Source: Notospermus geniculatus
Taxonomy: Eukaryota > Nemertea > Pilidiophora > Heteronemertea > Lineidae
Direction: 5' to 3'
Assembly: GCA_002633025.1 (NCBI GenBank)
Contig: NMRB01001235.1
Location: forward strand, 128,744 to 192,743
Length of the DNA: 64,000 bases
A program made the position numbers and the translations under genes. The notes under the pieces are model-generated. The model was not told the origin of the DNA. It saw only the letters and a program-made list of their open reading frames with translations, and searched no databases. Shown piece after piece: positions 42,715-54,035 of this stretch. Each line of letters begins with the position of its first letter. Positions within the stretch are counted from its first letter, which is position 1.

Positions 42715-43524
42715 GAGGTTTTGAGAAGGCAGATACTGCTGAATCTGGTGTGGAATGTGATTGGGTAGTGATTACCGACGAACAAGGAGGATCCCTCAAA
42801 AATAAAGACAACTCATAAGAATAGTATTAAAGCAATCTTGTAAAATCTTGCGAAACTGTGGATGGATGTAAGTTGTATTTACATGTATCTGCTTCAAGTA
42901 AAGTGAGGCACATGTGGCGAATCCAACAATGTTGACAAGGCTCAACAACGATTGACAACAAGCCCATGGATATCTGGCTTGAGGTGATCAACCACTCACC
43001 CCTTGTTGGGCAAAATAATGTTCCCCGTTCCTCTCTGTTCTGGTACACATCAGGACCCGAAAATATTCAAACTAATCACCAACAAAATATTAAAGGAGTC
43101 TGCAATTCCTGCACTGCACCTACATGGAATATCAAATCAAAGAAATTCAGTCTGACAGCATTCACAATACAGAATGGTAGCAGGTGGCTGCATGTTTCCT
43201 GGTTCCAATACACCGATATAATCAATGGTAAATAAGCAAATTCCACATCAATCTGGTGATTTTCATTCGATTCAGCAGAATAACTGTCATTCCCATGAAT
43301 TATGCATGTTTTCTGAAGATAATTGATTGCAAGAAATCACAACAGTTTTTGTTCAAACCTATTCATTAACTAATGGACATTTCTGCTTGATCCTCGGTCG
43401 CCTTTTCCTGGTTAATGAGATTTCATCGGGAACCGTAACATTTTACCGAGTGCCAAAAAAATTCTTGAGGTAATGTTCCAATCACTGCACCTGCTGTTGA
43501 CAAACCTACCGTATGGCGGCGATG
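42715..43524. other. Stretch without recognisable feature
   Basis: Short frames on both strands without similarity. TACATGTA near 42882. Confidence 0.4.
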
Positions 43525-43850
43525 TTTCTTTGGTATTATAAAATACAAAATATTTCAAATTCTCCGAAGCTCTATATGATGTTTCCATGGTATAAAAATT
43601 TTAAATATTTTTTAATTTCTGCAATGTCTAAATTTTCTTTGGTATTAAATGCAAAATATTTCAAATTCTCCGAAGGTCTATGTGATGTTTCCATGGTATA
43701 AAAATTTTAAATATTTTTTAATTTCTGCAATGTCTAAATTTTCTTTGGTATTAAATGCAAAATATTTCAAATTCTCCGAAGCCCTATGTGATGTTTCCAA
43801 AAATTTTAAATATTTTTTAACTTCTGCAATGTCTAAATTTCTTCTTTAAA
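43525..43850 (+). repeat. Tandem repeat, three units of 106-109 bp
   Basis: Units begin at about 43526, 43635 and 43741 with TTCTTTGGTATTA, and contain AAAATATTTCAAATTCTCCG, TGATGTTTCCATGG and AATTTCTGCAATGTCTAAAT. Units 2 and 3 are almost identical; unit 3 has lost about 13 bp after GTTTCC. Very A+T-rich, satellite-like. Confidence 0.95.
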
Positions 43851-45435
43851 AGATGGCATCATTTATTGTTTATATTTTTTCATGCAACATATAATTATTC
43901 TACATAAATGGGCAGAACATTAATATTTCAGCACTTTTTTGCTGCACAATGCTGAAAGGACCAACCAGCATCTTCTCTCACCAACACTGGCATGCCAACC
44001 AAACAAATGCACAGAACCATTCTGCAGACTTTCTCGTCTATATCACGGAATTGCTTTTGTCTCTGTCAAAGCAAAGACGAGTACTTCAAAATGCCAAATC
44101 TAGTTTTACTACTGAAAAAACAGGACTCAGCAAATGAGCTCCCATGGGATTCTATCTTCTTTTTGAACAGGAAACAGCAGTCACCTATATGGTGATCTTA
44201 TTAATAAAAAAAATAATTTTTTCACAAGCAGCCTCCGTTCTTCATACTTCAGAACATAGAACTACTGAGTAACTAACTGGGTTAGTAGAACCCAGCGATG
44301 TCTCGTCTGATAGAAAAGCCATACTGCTGGATTGTGATAAACTGATAGACCTTCTTTCTAATTAGATTGTCTCTTAATCGACAAGAAGTCAACGATGTGG
44401 AAAAGCCTGGATTAGTTCAGTGAGCGGTGATTATGCCCTTTACAAAGTTTCAATTAGATGCTCGCTACCTACTAATTACTCGAGTGCTGGGTTGTCATGA
44501 TGTCGCCCATTGCGCTGGTCCGTTATTAATACATGAGCATGCTTGACGCCCGTAATGATTGAAGTTATACGAATATCTGAACTCATGCTAGGACCACTAC
44601 ATGGTTCATTGATTCAGCAGTTCGACTAATTAAAAGTACCTTTCATAGGAAAATAACAGACTCATGCCATGATTACTTGCAAAGGACAAATCGATGGCAT
44701 GCTTGGCGGTGTAAGAGGCTTTGAATGTTCTCCGATATTACTGAAAGGCGTGGTATTAAAGGAATGTCATGTTGCATTCCTCTTAGTTCCTTTGGTGCAG
44801 AAAATTGCAATATATGAGAGCCCCCGAGAAGCATTCCATGACCCTCATTCAATCCTAGTGGAAGTGTCGTAGCACTGTCGCTGAAGCTGTTCACCATGCT
44901 CGTAACCAGGAGTGTTCGCAACTTTGACCTAATGGCCATTCAGCGCAAAATCAATGACCATTAACAAAATTGAGAATTCTACCATTCAGTGTCGTGGTCC
45001 GGCTACTTTGTTAATGTTCTGCGTTTTATGACTGATAAGGCCACTCATCAATAACCAATCAAGAAGTACTTGTTACATTGACGTAGACGACAATGTTACT
45101 ATATGTCAAATCAAAATGCCTTAATTTGTCGTCCATGCCTCATTATTCCCGTCGATAATATAGTGACTTCCTGGCAATAATTCAACGACATGTCGAGGAT
45201 GAGGCAATAAACTGGACGAAGAGAGTGCAGATATTCCAATTAAAACTATTTTGATAGCACTCTTAAGAACCGCAGACATCATCAATTGCCTCTCGTCAAG
45301 TGCAACCACAGTAATATAAGGAGATGTAACTTGGTGATTTTATTCACCACGTTGGTCGTCGTATTGCTGGTTAATGAAAAACTTTTTAAAAAGGCTTGAA
45401 GATGATAAACAAGAAAGCGAGATTTACAATACTTA
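43851..45435. other. Mostly unique sequence; no supported gene
   Basis: No repeat copies seen. Frames of 60-88 codons overlap on both strands. The part 44341-44640 has a cluster of TAAT-type words, listed separately. Confidence 0.4.
44341..44640. promoter_or_regulatory. Candidate cis-regulatory stretch with clustered TAATTA words
   Basis: Contains CTAATTAG, CAATTAG, CTAATTACTC, TTATTAATAC, GTAATGATTG and GACTAATTAAAAG within 300 bp, and unlike most of the window no detectable mobile-element copy. TAATTA is the core of many homeodomain sites. In A+T-rich DNA such words also occur by chance, so this is only a pointer. Confidence 0.12.
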
Positions 45436-45629
45436 TAGACTTTCCAACAAAGATGGCGGTCTAACAATTCTCACTATATGACGTCAGAAGCTTAATACCA
45501 TTCAATTGCCGTTGGCACAAGGGGGCCATGGGCACAAAGTTTTCGGTATCATACTTGGACAATGAATTACCAAAACGTAATGTGGGAGAAGTACATGTAG
45601 TAGGCCACCATCTTTGTTGGAAAGGTCTA
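45436..45629. mobile_element. Foldback with TAGACTTTCCAACAAAGATG ends
   Basis: Left TAGACTTTCCAACAAAGATG, right CATCTTTGTTGGAAAGGTCTA; arms about 24 bp, 194 bp in all. AAGATGGCGG here is part of the arm, not promoter evidence. Confidence 0.7.
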
Positions 45630-45676
45630 AATACAAATTGCATGAAGTAGGACTACTAATTTCGGATGGTAGACAT

Positions 45677-45796
45677 TGGGTCATATGAATAAAGACTAGC
45701 AAATGCTTTTACTTCAGATTTGTACAGCATTGCCTAGTGCATTTGTATTGCAAAATTCAAGTAAAAGCATTTTCTAGTCTTTATTCATATGACCCA
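45677..45796. mobile_element. Foldback with TGGGTCATATGAATAAAG ends
   Basis: Left TGGGTCATATGAATAAAGAC then TAGCAAATGCTTTTACTT; right AAGTAAAAGCATTTTCTAG then TCTTTATTCATATGACCCA. Relatives: 37712-37821, 55079-55196, half-copy 53046-53092, and a looser one at 59321-59530. Confidence 0.9.
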
Positions 45797-46784
45797 TTAT
45801 CCAACGGCTTCTCTGGGGAAGAATTTGAAGTAAAAGAAATTACACCATCTCACACGTACATGTAGTTTATCATCTGTGAGAACTACCTGACAGACCAATG
45901 GGTGAAAAATCCTTTAATGGACATGAATTGTCACTTCTGGTCATTAATATGAAAGTTTTAAAAATTCTTGCAGCATCTGTCACCCTGGGCTTGCCAAATA
46001 TGGCCCTTTGAACACCGTCTTCATTACAACCTGATCAACGCCCCAATTGGCCAGCATCGGGAGCCGTCTGATTAGTCATACAAAGCATCGTAAACATCAC
46101 TCAGCGTTTGATAAGAGACCCTTTTCCATTTGCCACAAGGTGTAATAACAGGATTTCCCCCCAAGATAGATCACGGCAGCTCACTAATCACAAACTCTGG
46201 AACGTCATCATCACGAACTCTCCAGTCAAACCTCAATAGCAATTACCCTGTAGCATGGTAGCAGAGGTCTGGTTTTTTCCAGCTGCGTCCAGAAACATAC
46301 CATCATTATAGCCACTACTGATGAGGGTGACCCGTTACTTCCTACCGGGCATTCTTGTACAGATTTGGTGTGAATGATCAGGAAATTATACCACATACAA
46401 TGGCGGTCAACTGGAATATTGCATGTGACTGGAAGGAATCCAGACAAAAGTATCACATCAGCGCAGCCGCTGCAGGGCCAGAATATTGACTGTCGACACT
46501 CAGGAGCGTATACCCACCATTACCTTAGGGTAGGATCCATTGTAAATGCGGAAATGGTTCCTGTGAATCATGGGAGACATGCTTGAGACTTTAATTATAA
46601 CTCTTGGCGTTGGTAAGGTATTGAAGTACCATAGCTTTAAGCGCTCACGAAGGGGGAGATAGATTCCTTCGCACCGAAGTATTACATGTAACATGATTAA
46701 GTCAGGTTTCGACAACTTTCAAGAAGGACAGAGGTTATGAAGCGTCAGGGAGTCGAATGCTTTGTTTTTACTTTCTTCATATTC
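45797..46784. other. Stretch without recognisable feature
   Basis: Nothing supported; TACATGTA near 45857 and 46683. Confidence 0.4.
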
Positions 46785-46840
46785 GCGCAAAAGTGCAAAA
46801 ATTCCGACTTCTTTTTTCCACTTTTAGTATTTCTTACTCC
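46785..46840 (+). repeat. Half copy of the 9717-9910 foldback
   Basis: AAAGTGCAAAAATTCCGACTTC, then TTTTCCACTTTTAGTATTTC and TTACT, matches the right half of the element at 9717-9910. Confidence 0.6.
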
Positions 46841-47302
46841 TTTTTTGCGTTAAATCACTTGATTTTGTTGTTCATACGTTTGTAGCAGTGACGACCCCTC
46901 AGAAATACATGTAGGCCTATGTATGTGTTTCACACATGTGTCACCCCAAGTCACCAACGTTGAGCTCAAGTCAGGTCGTCAAATCGGAAGTAAGTACATT
47001 ATTCATGTTATAAAGTGCAGCATAAAAAACAGAAAAATGTATTTAGTCAATAAAACTAGCCACATCTTCATAATCCAGTGCATAATGTCACAGGTTAATG
47101 TATAAAGATCTGAAGAGATAATCTTGTACACATCTACCAAAAGCTGATCATCATATATTTCATGTAGACAACAGTCCTGATGATGTCCGCCGCATTAATA
47201 ACTGCCCGAGGGGAGGGGAAGTTATCAAGCCAATATGACAGCATTCCTACTCCAACTCGGCTTGTGGAGTATTGACCGATTCGACATGTAGCCATGGCTT
47301 TA
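46841..47302. other. Stretch without recognisable feature
   Basis: Nothing supported except the chained octamers TACATGTAGGCCTA at 46906-46919. Confidence 0.4.
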
Positions 47303-47358
47303 CAGTAGTGTGCAAAAATATTAGAACACTTGCCATGAACTGGAAAACGAAGTATTAT

Positions 47359-47646
47359 TTAAAGCCCCACTGTATTGAATTTTACGATATTTTCAAAATG
47401 TTAGGAGAGTGCACATAGAGGTCTCATGGCCTCCTTAGGTGCCCAAAATGCTTGCCTCCATACCAACTTCAGAGAATCAAGGCCTAGTTTTCAGCACAGA
47501 TTAGAAAAAACGACAGGGCGAGCTCTAATGTATTCAGATGGAGCGTAGTGCATTTTACATTACACTGACGTCGTGACGTCGTGCACTGACGTCAAGAATC
47601 GCGGCGATGATTTGTGCTTTTGAAATTCAATACAGTGGGGCGTTAA
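47359..47646. mobile_element. TTAA-flanked element nested in the Tc1-like relic
   Basis: TTAA at 47359-47362 and 47643-47646. Ends AGCCCCACTGTATTGAATTT and AAATTCAATACAGTGGGGCG. TTAA duplications are typical of piggyBac-type elements, so a non-autonomous piggyBac-like MITE is a fair guess. It contains a CACTGACGTC/GACGTCGTGC repeat near 47565-47595. No coding. Confidence 0.8.
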
Positions 47647-47813
47647 GTGAAATGACCCCAATGTAGCCATGAAACCATCGTTTCTTTCATTTATAATGGA
47701 ACCCTCAACCATACTGACATTGCATATTAAAATGAATGTTCAAGAGACACCTGCATGATACCTTTGTCAATTTCTTGGGAACACACTGCATTTTGGAAAT
47801 GTTGAATAACTCT

Positions 47814-47950
47814 AAGGAAACTCTCTGGAATGAGCTTCTGAGAGCGTGGAATAACACTGGGGTGACACTCTTAGAAAATACATAGACACAGTGCCAGAAA
47901 GATGTGCTGCTGTGACTGCTGCCAAGGGTGGGGGTGGGGGGCATACTAAG
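47814..47950 (+). pseudogene. C-terminal remnant of a Tc1-type transposase
   Basis: Frame 1 gives KETLWNELLRAWNNTG then a stop after LLENT; a different phase then continues DTVPERCAAVTAAKG and, through a G run, GHTK. In Tc1 transposases the C terminus has W...AWNNI, then a SMPRRC-AVI-AKGGHTKY block, so order and spacing agree. At least one stop and a glycine run (GGGGTGGGGGG) disrupt it. Position close to the right terminal repeat is as expected. Confidence 0.75.
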
Positions 47951-48120
47951 AGTAAAATGTTAAAAAAAGACTGGACTGATAAATTCCTAGGAGGAAGAAT
48001 CTCAGTACCTTTGCCTTTACCTTTTGCAATGGCAGGAAAGTGAAATCCATGCTCTGGGACCAAATAAAACATCAACTTTCTTAAGATTTGCCAAGTGTTC
48101 TAATATTTAGCACACTGCTG

Positions 48121-49234
48121 TACCTGATACATGTACCAAAATTGTCCTCATTTTGGCTTGGTCGAAAACTAGTTTTTGATATATTGGAATCGTCTTTTGA
48201 TTCATCAAGCATCAGAAATGACGACAGAGCCAACAATCTCTGGTGAACTTCTCTTGCAAATGGATTGAATATAGATCGAAACTTTCTTGATTGTTGTTTC
48301 AACGCACACAAAGCTAACCCCCCTGACCTTGACATTTCTGACATTCAATCGAAGAGTTCGTGTTATTTATAAGATGTACAAGAAAGATTTGAAATTGGAA
48401 ATGATCCTCTTTCATTTGTAAGATATGCACCATGATAATCGATCGAGGAATCTTGTTCAATCCAATAACTAATCAAATCTTTTTCTTTATTAACATCTAT
48501 GTCAGCACTGTATCCAGACTCCCTATAAGTGAGTTTCACTCCTGGATGTGAATTTTTTTGAACATTGTTTAGACATAAAAAAACGACACTTCCACACTAA
48601 AACAAAAACGCCTACCATGTAATCATATCAGTGTACCACCAGTATCGGTACCATAGGATACGATATTTCATTGAAGAAACCGAAACTTAGACTCCCACAA
48701 TTTTTGTTCAAAACCTTGATAGGGCAATGACTTCAAGTAAATTATGTGAAATCCTGCCATTCATTATCTAGTTATGCGACAGCTCGCGGGTCCACAGGAT
48801 CAAGAAAAGGGGTTTGCCTTTCTTTGAATCTCAAGAAAAGAGAACGGTCCGGCATTCTGGGGGAATTAAGCTCATGTCTTAGTGGAAGTACCCAAGAGAA
48901 TCTGCCGTCTACAGCGAGCAAATCCCTAATCCTGGTATAATACATTTGGTTACTTAATCCAATAAATCGATGGAATATCATCAAGTTGCTAAAGTAATGA
49001 ACAACATGCTATTATAGGTCACTTTGACTTGTCAAAAGAGATTGATGGTGTGAAGTCGTAAGCCACGAAATGTCTGATTGATTTTGGTTCTTCATCACTA
49101 GGAAAACTGTGGCTTTCTGTAGGTGTTCTTATGAAAGTAGGCCATGCGACTAAGATATGGCCGTCAACTTGCGAAAAGGCTGATGATAGGAAGTTAGCAA
49201 GGGGTGTGTATGTCAAAGAGAATTGAACAAGAAA
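48121..49234. other. Stretch without recognisable feature
   Basis: Nothing supported; TACATGTA near 48131. Confidence 0.4.
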
Positions 49235-49495
49235 GTGACAAACAGAGTTACAACTGCAGAAAGCAACTAGGATGGATAAGACAGGCATCCAGTGTATTGC
49301 AGTCCAAGCAACATGTTACTTCAATTTTTTCTTCGGTTTGTCAAAAAGAACTGTGTGTAAGGTTGCAATTGGAGAAAGTAACTGGGTTGGATCAGACACG
49401 CATCCAGACCTTAGCCATTTTCCTTACAAAAACCCCCACTTTGTTTCGTCCATTTTTGTACTGCAGTCCAGCCAGTACATCATTTCAATTTTTTC
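49235..49495 (+). repeat. Degenerate two-unit tandem repeat
   Basis: Words AGAAAGCAACTAGGATGGAT, GACAGGCATCCAG, GCAGTCCAAGCAAC and TTCAATTTTTTC in unit 1 correspond to AGAAAGTAACTGGGTTGGAT, GACACGCATCCAGACC, GCAGTCCAGCCAG and TTTCAATTTTTTCC in unit 2, about 107-160 bp later. Old and diverged. Confidence 0.5.
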
Positions 49496-50281
49496 CCCAT
49501 TTTTGTAATCTTAATTCCAGCAACTCGTACACATAAGGTACAGTATTTGAGTATTTTACTGAGAGTGAATGACTTTCGGCACACAAGACAGGCCAGATAC
49601 TGTGTCACACCACAGAAAGAGCAGTAACAATACGAAAAATATTGAATTATCAGGTGATATGGAAAAATTTTGATTTGACAAAGGCATACTACCAGAGAAC
49701 ATATCGGCCAGGAGATATGGACAAAAAGTAAACAATGACATGTTATTCACAGATTCTCGCAGAGAGCGAAAGTAAATATTCACGACCGATCCCTTCAGGC
49801 TGGTTCCCAGGACAAGACGAAATTTAATAATGTGGTATTCAGGGACAACATCCCTTGGGCTATGGCCTAGCCGTGATTGCTAATATCACTGATGTGTGGC
49901 TGGGACTCGAGTTATTGCCAATACATATCGGAATCTGATAGAACATGCATTGATGACAAGATGAAGTTGGTCCCAGTGACAAATGCAAGCTTGACAACTG
50001 ACGTCTACCATTATTGTCACCAAGGAATGTTTTACTCAGTAAAGAAAGATTTATTCACAACGTACAAAAATGGATCACAAATTAGAGAAGCTCCATAGTA
50101 AAGTAAAGGAATATCACCGTAGAATAGGAGAGGCTCGGAAAAGAAAACCTGTACGTGCATACGGTCATCTCCATGTTGGCTTGGATCGGAACTTTATGCG
50201 TCTTCCTTGACTGCAACATACATGGAATGAAACAAGATTCCTTTTATTGGTACCTGCGATAGGGGCGTAGGCGCGGGGGGT
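49496..50281. other. Stretch without recognisable feature
   Basis: Nothing supported. Confidence 0.4.
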
Positions 50282-50891
50282 CAATGGGTGAGGTCAAACA
50301 TTCAGCTTAGTCAGGTTTTCATGCCAAGTCTTAAGAAAGTTTTAGACTAAAACCAATATTTGACCTCCCTCCAAGTTTTATCTTAAAACCCGCTTAAAAC
50401 TGTCTTAAGAAAGTATTAAAACCTGAGTATTAAAACTCCTCGAGTTAAAACTTCGTTAATCCCAGCAGGAAGCCGAAGTTTTAAAAATTGTAATGGAAAA
50501 TGAATTGGGTGAAGTTTTAGTCCCTAGGGACTAAAACCAGACTAAAACCTGCAGAGGTCAAATGTTTGGATTAAGGTTGCAGCTATGTTTGCCATCCCAG
50601 TTACCAGCTGTAGCACTCAGAAGAGCTGAAAACTTTGACAGTACACCTGCCTATACTAGAGAGCCAATTCAGAGACATCTTTGACTGAATGAAAGCCAAG
50701 AATTAAACAGATTCCATGAACCTCAGGTTTTAACAAAGTTTTAGTCTAGGTTTTATCCAGGTTTTAACGAAGTTTTATTGACGTCTTAATCTGAGACAGG
50801 TTTTAGGAGTTCAGATTAAAACCTACCAAGTAGGATAAAACCAGGATTATCTCAGTTTTAGCTTAATCCAAATATTTGACCTCACCCACTG
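50282..50891. mobile_element. 610-bp element with GGGTGAGGTCAAA ends, built of AAGTTTTA/TAAAACC words
   Basis: Ends CAATGGGTGAGGTCAAA and TTTGACCTCACCCACTG. A second pair of TTTGACCTC and GAGGTCAAAT lies inside (near 50368 and 50555), so smaller nested foldings exist. Most of the interior is made of AAGTTTTA, GGTTTTA and TTAAAACC in both orientations, including TTTTAGTCCCTAGGGACTAA. No coding. Confidence 0.75.
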
Positions 50892-51335
50892 GGTGCACGT
50901 GCACCTCCCCACAGCGGTAAGAGAGTTCAGCTCTGGGCAAGCAGAAAAAAATCAAAATTTGTAATCGTGTAAATTTTTGCTAAGAATAGCACTGAAATCA
51001 CGTCTCAGAGCATCTAGAATCCAAAATTTTTTTGGGTCCCCTCCAGAACAAACCTTTGTTACTCTTCAGCGTAGCCTACTGTGAAATTTCATGCCCACGC
51101 TGCACGAGGAGTTCCGATTTCACAAAAATGGGCACCTCCCCAGGCTCAGACCAGCCCACGCCCTATCAGCACCTTGTTTTGACAAGATTTATATTCGGCT
51201 CTCCAGCCAGCCACGGACAGAACACGACAAATGTGAGGACAGCAACTACCAAACCATAATGAAATACAACAATACCGTCCACAACAATACGGTACAGTCT
51301 TTTCTAGAGTTTCAGATTGTAAAGTTCCACTTGAA
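50892..51335. other. Stretch without supported gene
   Basis: Overlapping 75- and 91-codon plus-strand frames at 51032-51366 have no similarity that I can name; the second runs into the adjacent repeat. Confidence 0.35.
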
Positions 51336-51428
51336 AAAGACCCCGGTTGGGGTCGAAAATTCGTGAATTCTGGAGATTGACTTCTTGCTTATTATCATTT
51401 TGTGTGTCAATTTTGTGCTATTCTGTAT
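51336..51428 (+). repeat. Second copy of the GACCCC-GGTT-GGGGTC-GAAA repeat
   Basis: AAAGACCCCGGTTGGGGTC then GAAAATTCGTG, GGAGATTGACTTCTTGCTTA and CATTTTGTGTGTCAATTTTG; matches 10805-10903 on the other strand. The CTGAGGA part is replaced by TTGAAAA, so a hammerhead core would be broken here. Confidence 0.6.
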
Positions 51429-52274
51429 CTTGGGTCCAAAAATCAAGGTTGTAAATAGTCTTCTCCCACTTCTTAAACTGCCATTGCAGATGCACAGCAC
51501 AAGTGTCCAATTTCCATCATGAATTAGAGTCGTGGGTATGCTTTTAATCATGGTTCAATTAACTATTGAAGATGAGGTCCCCAAGAAACAAGCAAAAATT
51601 CATGCTCACATTTTCATCATTTTCTTTTTGACAGAGAATAATTGCTTTTGGTGAAATCATGAAGCAAAAATTTAAATCCTATAGAAAATTGATAGCCCAA
51701 ATCACATGACTAAAACCTAGGGAGAGCAATGAATTAGATGAATGCAGCTCAGGGAATTGATGTAAATTATTCTATTTCTTTTCATACCCTCAAATCATCT
51801 TGGTGGAACTCAAGATTTGAATTTATAATGGGAGGAATGGGGGATAAAAGGGGGCTGCTGTCCCTTATAAACAACAATTTCGATGGTTTCTGGCAAGATG
51901 GATTTTTTTCCGGATATGCTCGAAAGTAATTTAACTCCTAGACAATGTCTTTTCATAAGGCAGTCACGTTTTTCAAGAACTGTCGGAAGTCTGGACTCGG
52001 ACCAGAGAAGACTGTTGAAAACTGCAGAATGTATCAAACTGTCTAATCAGAAGGACGAACAGGCCCAGAAAACTAATCGAATCTGATCATGATGCAAAGG
52101 GTTTTACACCACTGTGGTCAACCTTGTATGGGGCTTATTCATATGACTGTAATAGGCCTATCTAATTCAGCTCCGATGAATTTCAATGTAGAGAAAGATT
52201 TAAAATTTTGCAAAATTAAGTAAATTTGTGTATAATATGCAGATTTGGTCATCAAACTGGAAACTTCTGGCTGA
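51429..52274. other. Stretch without recognisable feature
   Basis: Nothing supported; TAGGCCTA near 52153. Confidence 0.4.
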
Positions 52275-52495
52275 AGCCTAGGTCACAAATGCACCGGGCC
52301 CCGTACGATTTTCTCCACCCAGCAGCTTGCTGCGGATTTTAGAGACTGAAACTCGGATCTAAGATGAATCATGCCGAAATCGCCTCAATAGATAGGCGGA
52401 AAGCAGGCTGGATCAAACTGGGCACCGTAGAAATTGGCCAAAATGTCTGTTTTTACTCGCCGTACGGGCCCCGGAGTGGATATGTGACTGGGGCT
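52275..52495. mobile_element. Foldback/MITE with AGCCTAGGTCACA ends
   Basis: Left AGCCTAGGTCACAAATGCAC then CGGGCCCCGTACG; right CGTACGGGCCCCGG then AGTGGATATGTGACTGGGGCT. 221 bp, arms about 35 bp with mismatches, G+C-rich ends. Confidence 0.75.
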
Positions 52496-52523
52496 ATAGT
52501 CAGGTGAAAGTGCAAGGTCCTCT

Positions 52524-52746
52524 CAATCCTCTATGTTACAGTTGTTACAGCTTCTATCCCCCACACCGTGTCAGAAGAACACCAAGATTGAACCTAGCGA
52601 AAGCCTCCTGAAGCAGACTGGCTCAGCAAATAGTCCCAGCTACAGCTATCTTGGAAATGCAGATGGCATTAACTGTAACATATTCTCTGCGGTCCTGGAA
52701 ACCATAAATCTAAATACCAAAATATATTGCAATCAATCGAGAAATC
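52524..52746 (+). repeat. 223-bp direct repeat, left
   Basis: From CAATCCTCTATGTTACAG to CAATCGAGAAATC. Differs from the right copy (53813-54035) at about three positions. It encodes the same 60-odd-codon frame as the right copy, which has no known similarity. Confidence 0.95.
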
Positions 52747-53812
52747 TGGGGCCATATTCATAAAAGGCTGCTAAAATAGTTGGTATCTAGGGGATAGTTG
52801 GCTTCTAACTCACTAGTTGCCTTCTTGTTAGTTGACATATAATTTTCTATTCATAAAACGGCACTAGGAACCCTGCTAGCTAGTTGCCAACTAGAAAATA
52901 ATAGTTGTGAACTAGAATGTGGGGAGACTGCCAAACCACAAAAACCACAGGATGTCAGTTTCAATTTCAAAAGGTTGACTGTTTACTTTGAGGACACTGA
53001 GGTCATAGGTTCTGCAGGGGATGATGTTTTATGCATTGTGGCCTATGGCTGATATTTATAAAAGCTAGCAAATGCTTTTACTTTGAATTGTAGTGTAATT
53101 TTAGGCTACCGGTACTTCAAATATCAATGATTCTAATTTGATATTTGGTCATCATTGTAGATGTTCTCATTGCCATTTTATCGTTCCATTAACAACAAGA
53201 GGAGATTGAAAATGTCATACGGTATATGAACCCTTAGGTTCATTAGATAAGAATGGAAATTTTGTCATATGTCACACCATGATGCTGATCATCAAGGTCA
53301 TTGGATAATCGAAATGATCATCCTCAATAACATAAGTATGGGTGATATTAATTTCAAGTTTGACGTTGACGTCGACCTCTTATCATCTAATGTAGGCCTA
53401 CGTCATTGCATTTGAAACATGATGGGTTATGGCTCTCCAAGAATGTTATGAAATGTTCCCGATGCGTAATATTGCGGGGCAAGGAAGACTTGCCGATAAG
53501 GAAGAAGAGCCTTATTGTTTCGTCTTGTTGGATGCTCGATATCTGGGGTGACTAAGTCCGTGATGAACATTATTCCTTCCCGTGAGAATCTATATCTTCA
53601 AATCGCTGAAGATATAGGGTTGCCGTTCCGGCGGTCTCTAAATACTCGTGCTCGATGTAAGCACGGTCCATCTCGCCAATTTCCGCAATCTCAAGGAGCC
53701 TTCATGCCATGTTGTCTAAGCAGGAAAATATAATAGTTGGCAACTAGTGACTTAGAGGTACCCCAGATCACCTCTAACTTTAGCAGCCAACCTAGCATGC
53801 AACTAGGCCTAG
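52747..53812. mobile_element. 1.07-kb segment between the 223-bp repeats, bounded by inverted ends
   Basis: Starts TGGGGCCATATTCATAAAAG then GCTGCTAAA and CTAACTCACTAGTTGCC; ends GGCAACTAGTGACTTAGAGG and CTTTAGCAGCC. So the two outer pieces are halves of a GGGCCATATTCATAAA-type foldback. The middle has a half-copy of the 45677 family (53046-53092), TACCGGTA near 53108, TAGGCCTA near 53394 and a hairpin CTATATCTTC/GAAGATATAG (about 53590-53618). No recognisable protein. Confidence 0.6.
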
Positions 53813-54035
53813 CAATCCTCTATGTTACAGCTGTTACAGCTTCTATCCCCCACACCGTGTCAGAAGAACACCAAGATTGAACCTAGCGAAAGCCTCTTGA
53901 AGCAGACTGGCTCAGCAAATAGTCCCAGCTACAGCTATCTTAGAAATGCAGATGGCATTAACTGTAACATATTCTCTGCGGTCCTGGAAACCATAAATCT
54001 AAATACCAAAATATATTGCAATCAATCGAGAAATC
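53813..54035 (+). repeat. 223-bp direct repeat, right
   Basis: The counterpart of 52524-52746. The near-identity implies a recent event. There are no TG...CA termini or tRNA-primer site, so these are unlikely to be retrotransposon LTRs. Confidence 0.95.

Larger units (their letters stand above)
47303..48120 (+). mobile_element. Tc1/mariner-type element, degenerate
   Basis: Bounded by TA on both sides (47301-47302 and 48121-48122), the usual target of this superfamily. Terminal inverted repeats CAGTAGTGTGCAAAAATATT and, at the right, the complement of CAGCAGTGTGCTAAATATTA, extending to AGAACACTTG. 818 bp including a nested 288-bp element; without it about 530 bp, too short for a full transposase. 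It keeps only the C-terminal end of the transposase (47814-47950). Confidence 0.9.

Noticed and set aside
43513-43849. Repeated frames with FPWYKNFKYF words as a repeat protein
   Set aside because: They arise from the 106-109-bp tandem repeat, with different phases in successive units. No coding evidence.
52524-54035. LTR retrotransposon or TRIM element
   Set aside because: The 223-bp repeats lack TG...CA ends, a primer-binding site, a polypurine tract and a short target duplication.
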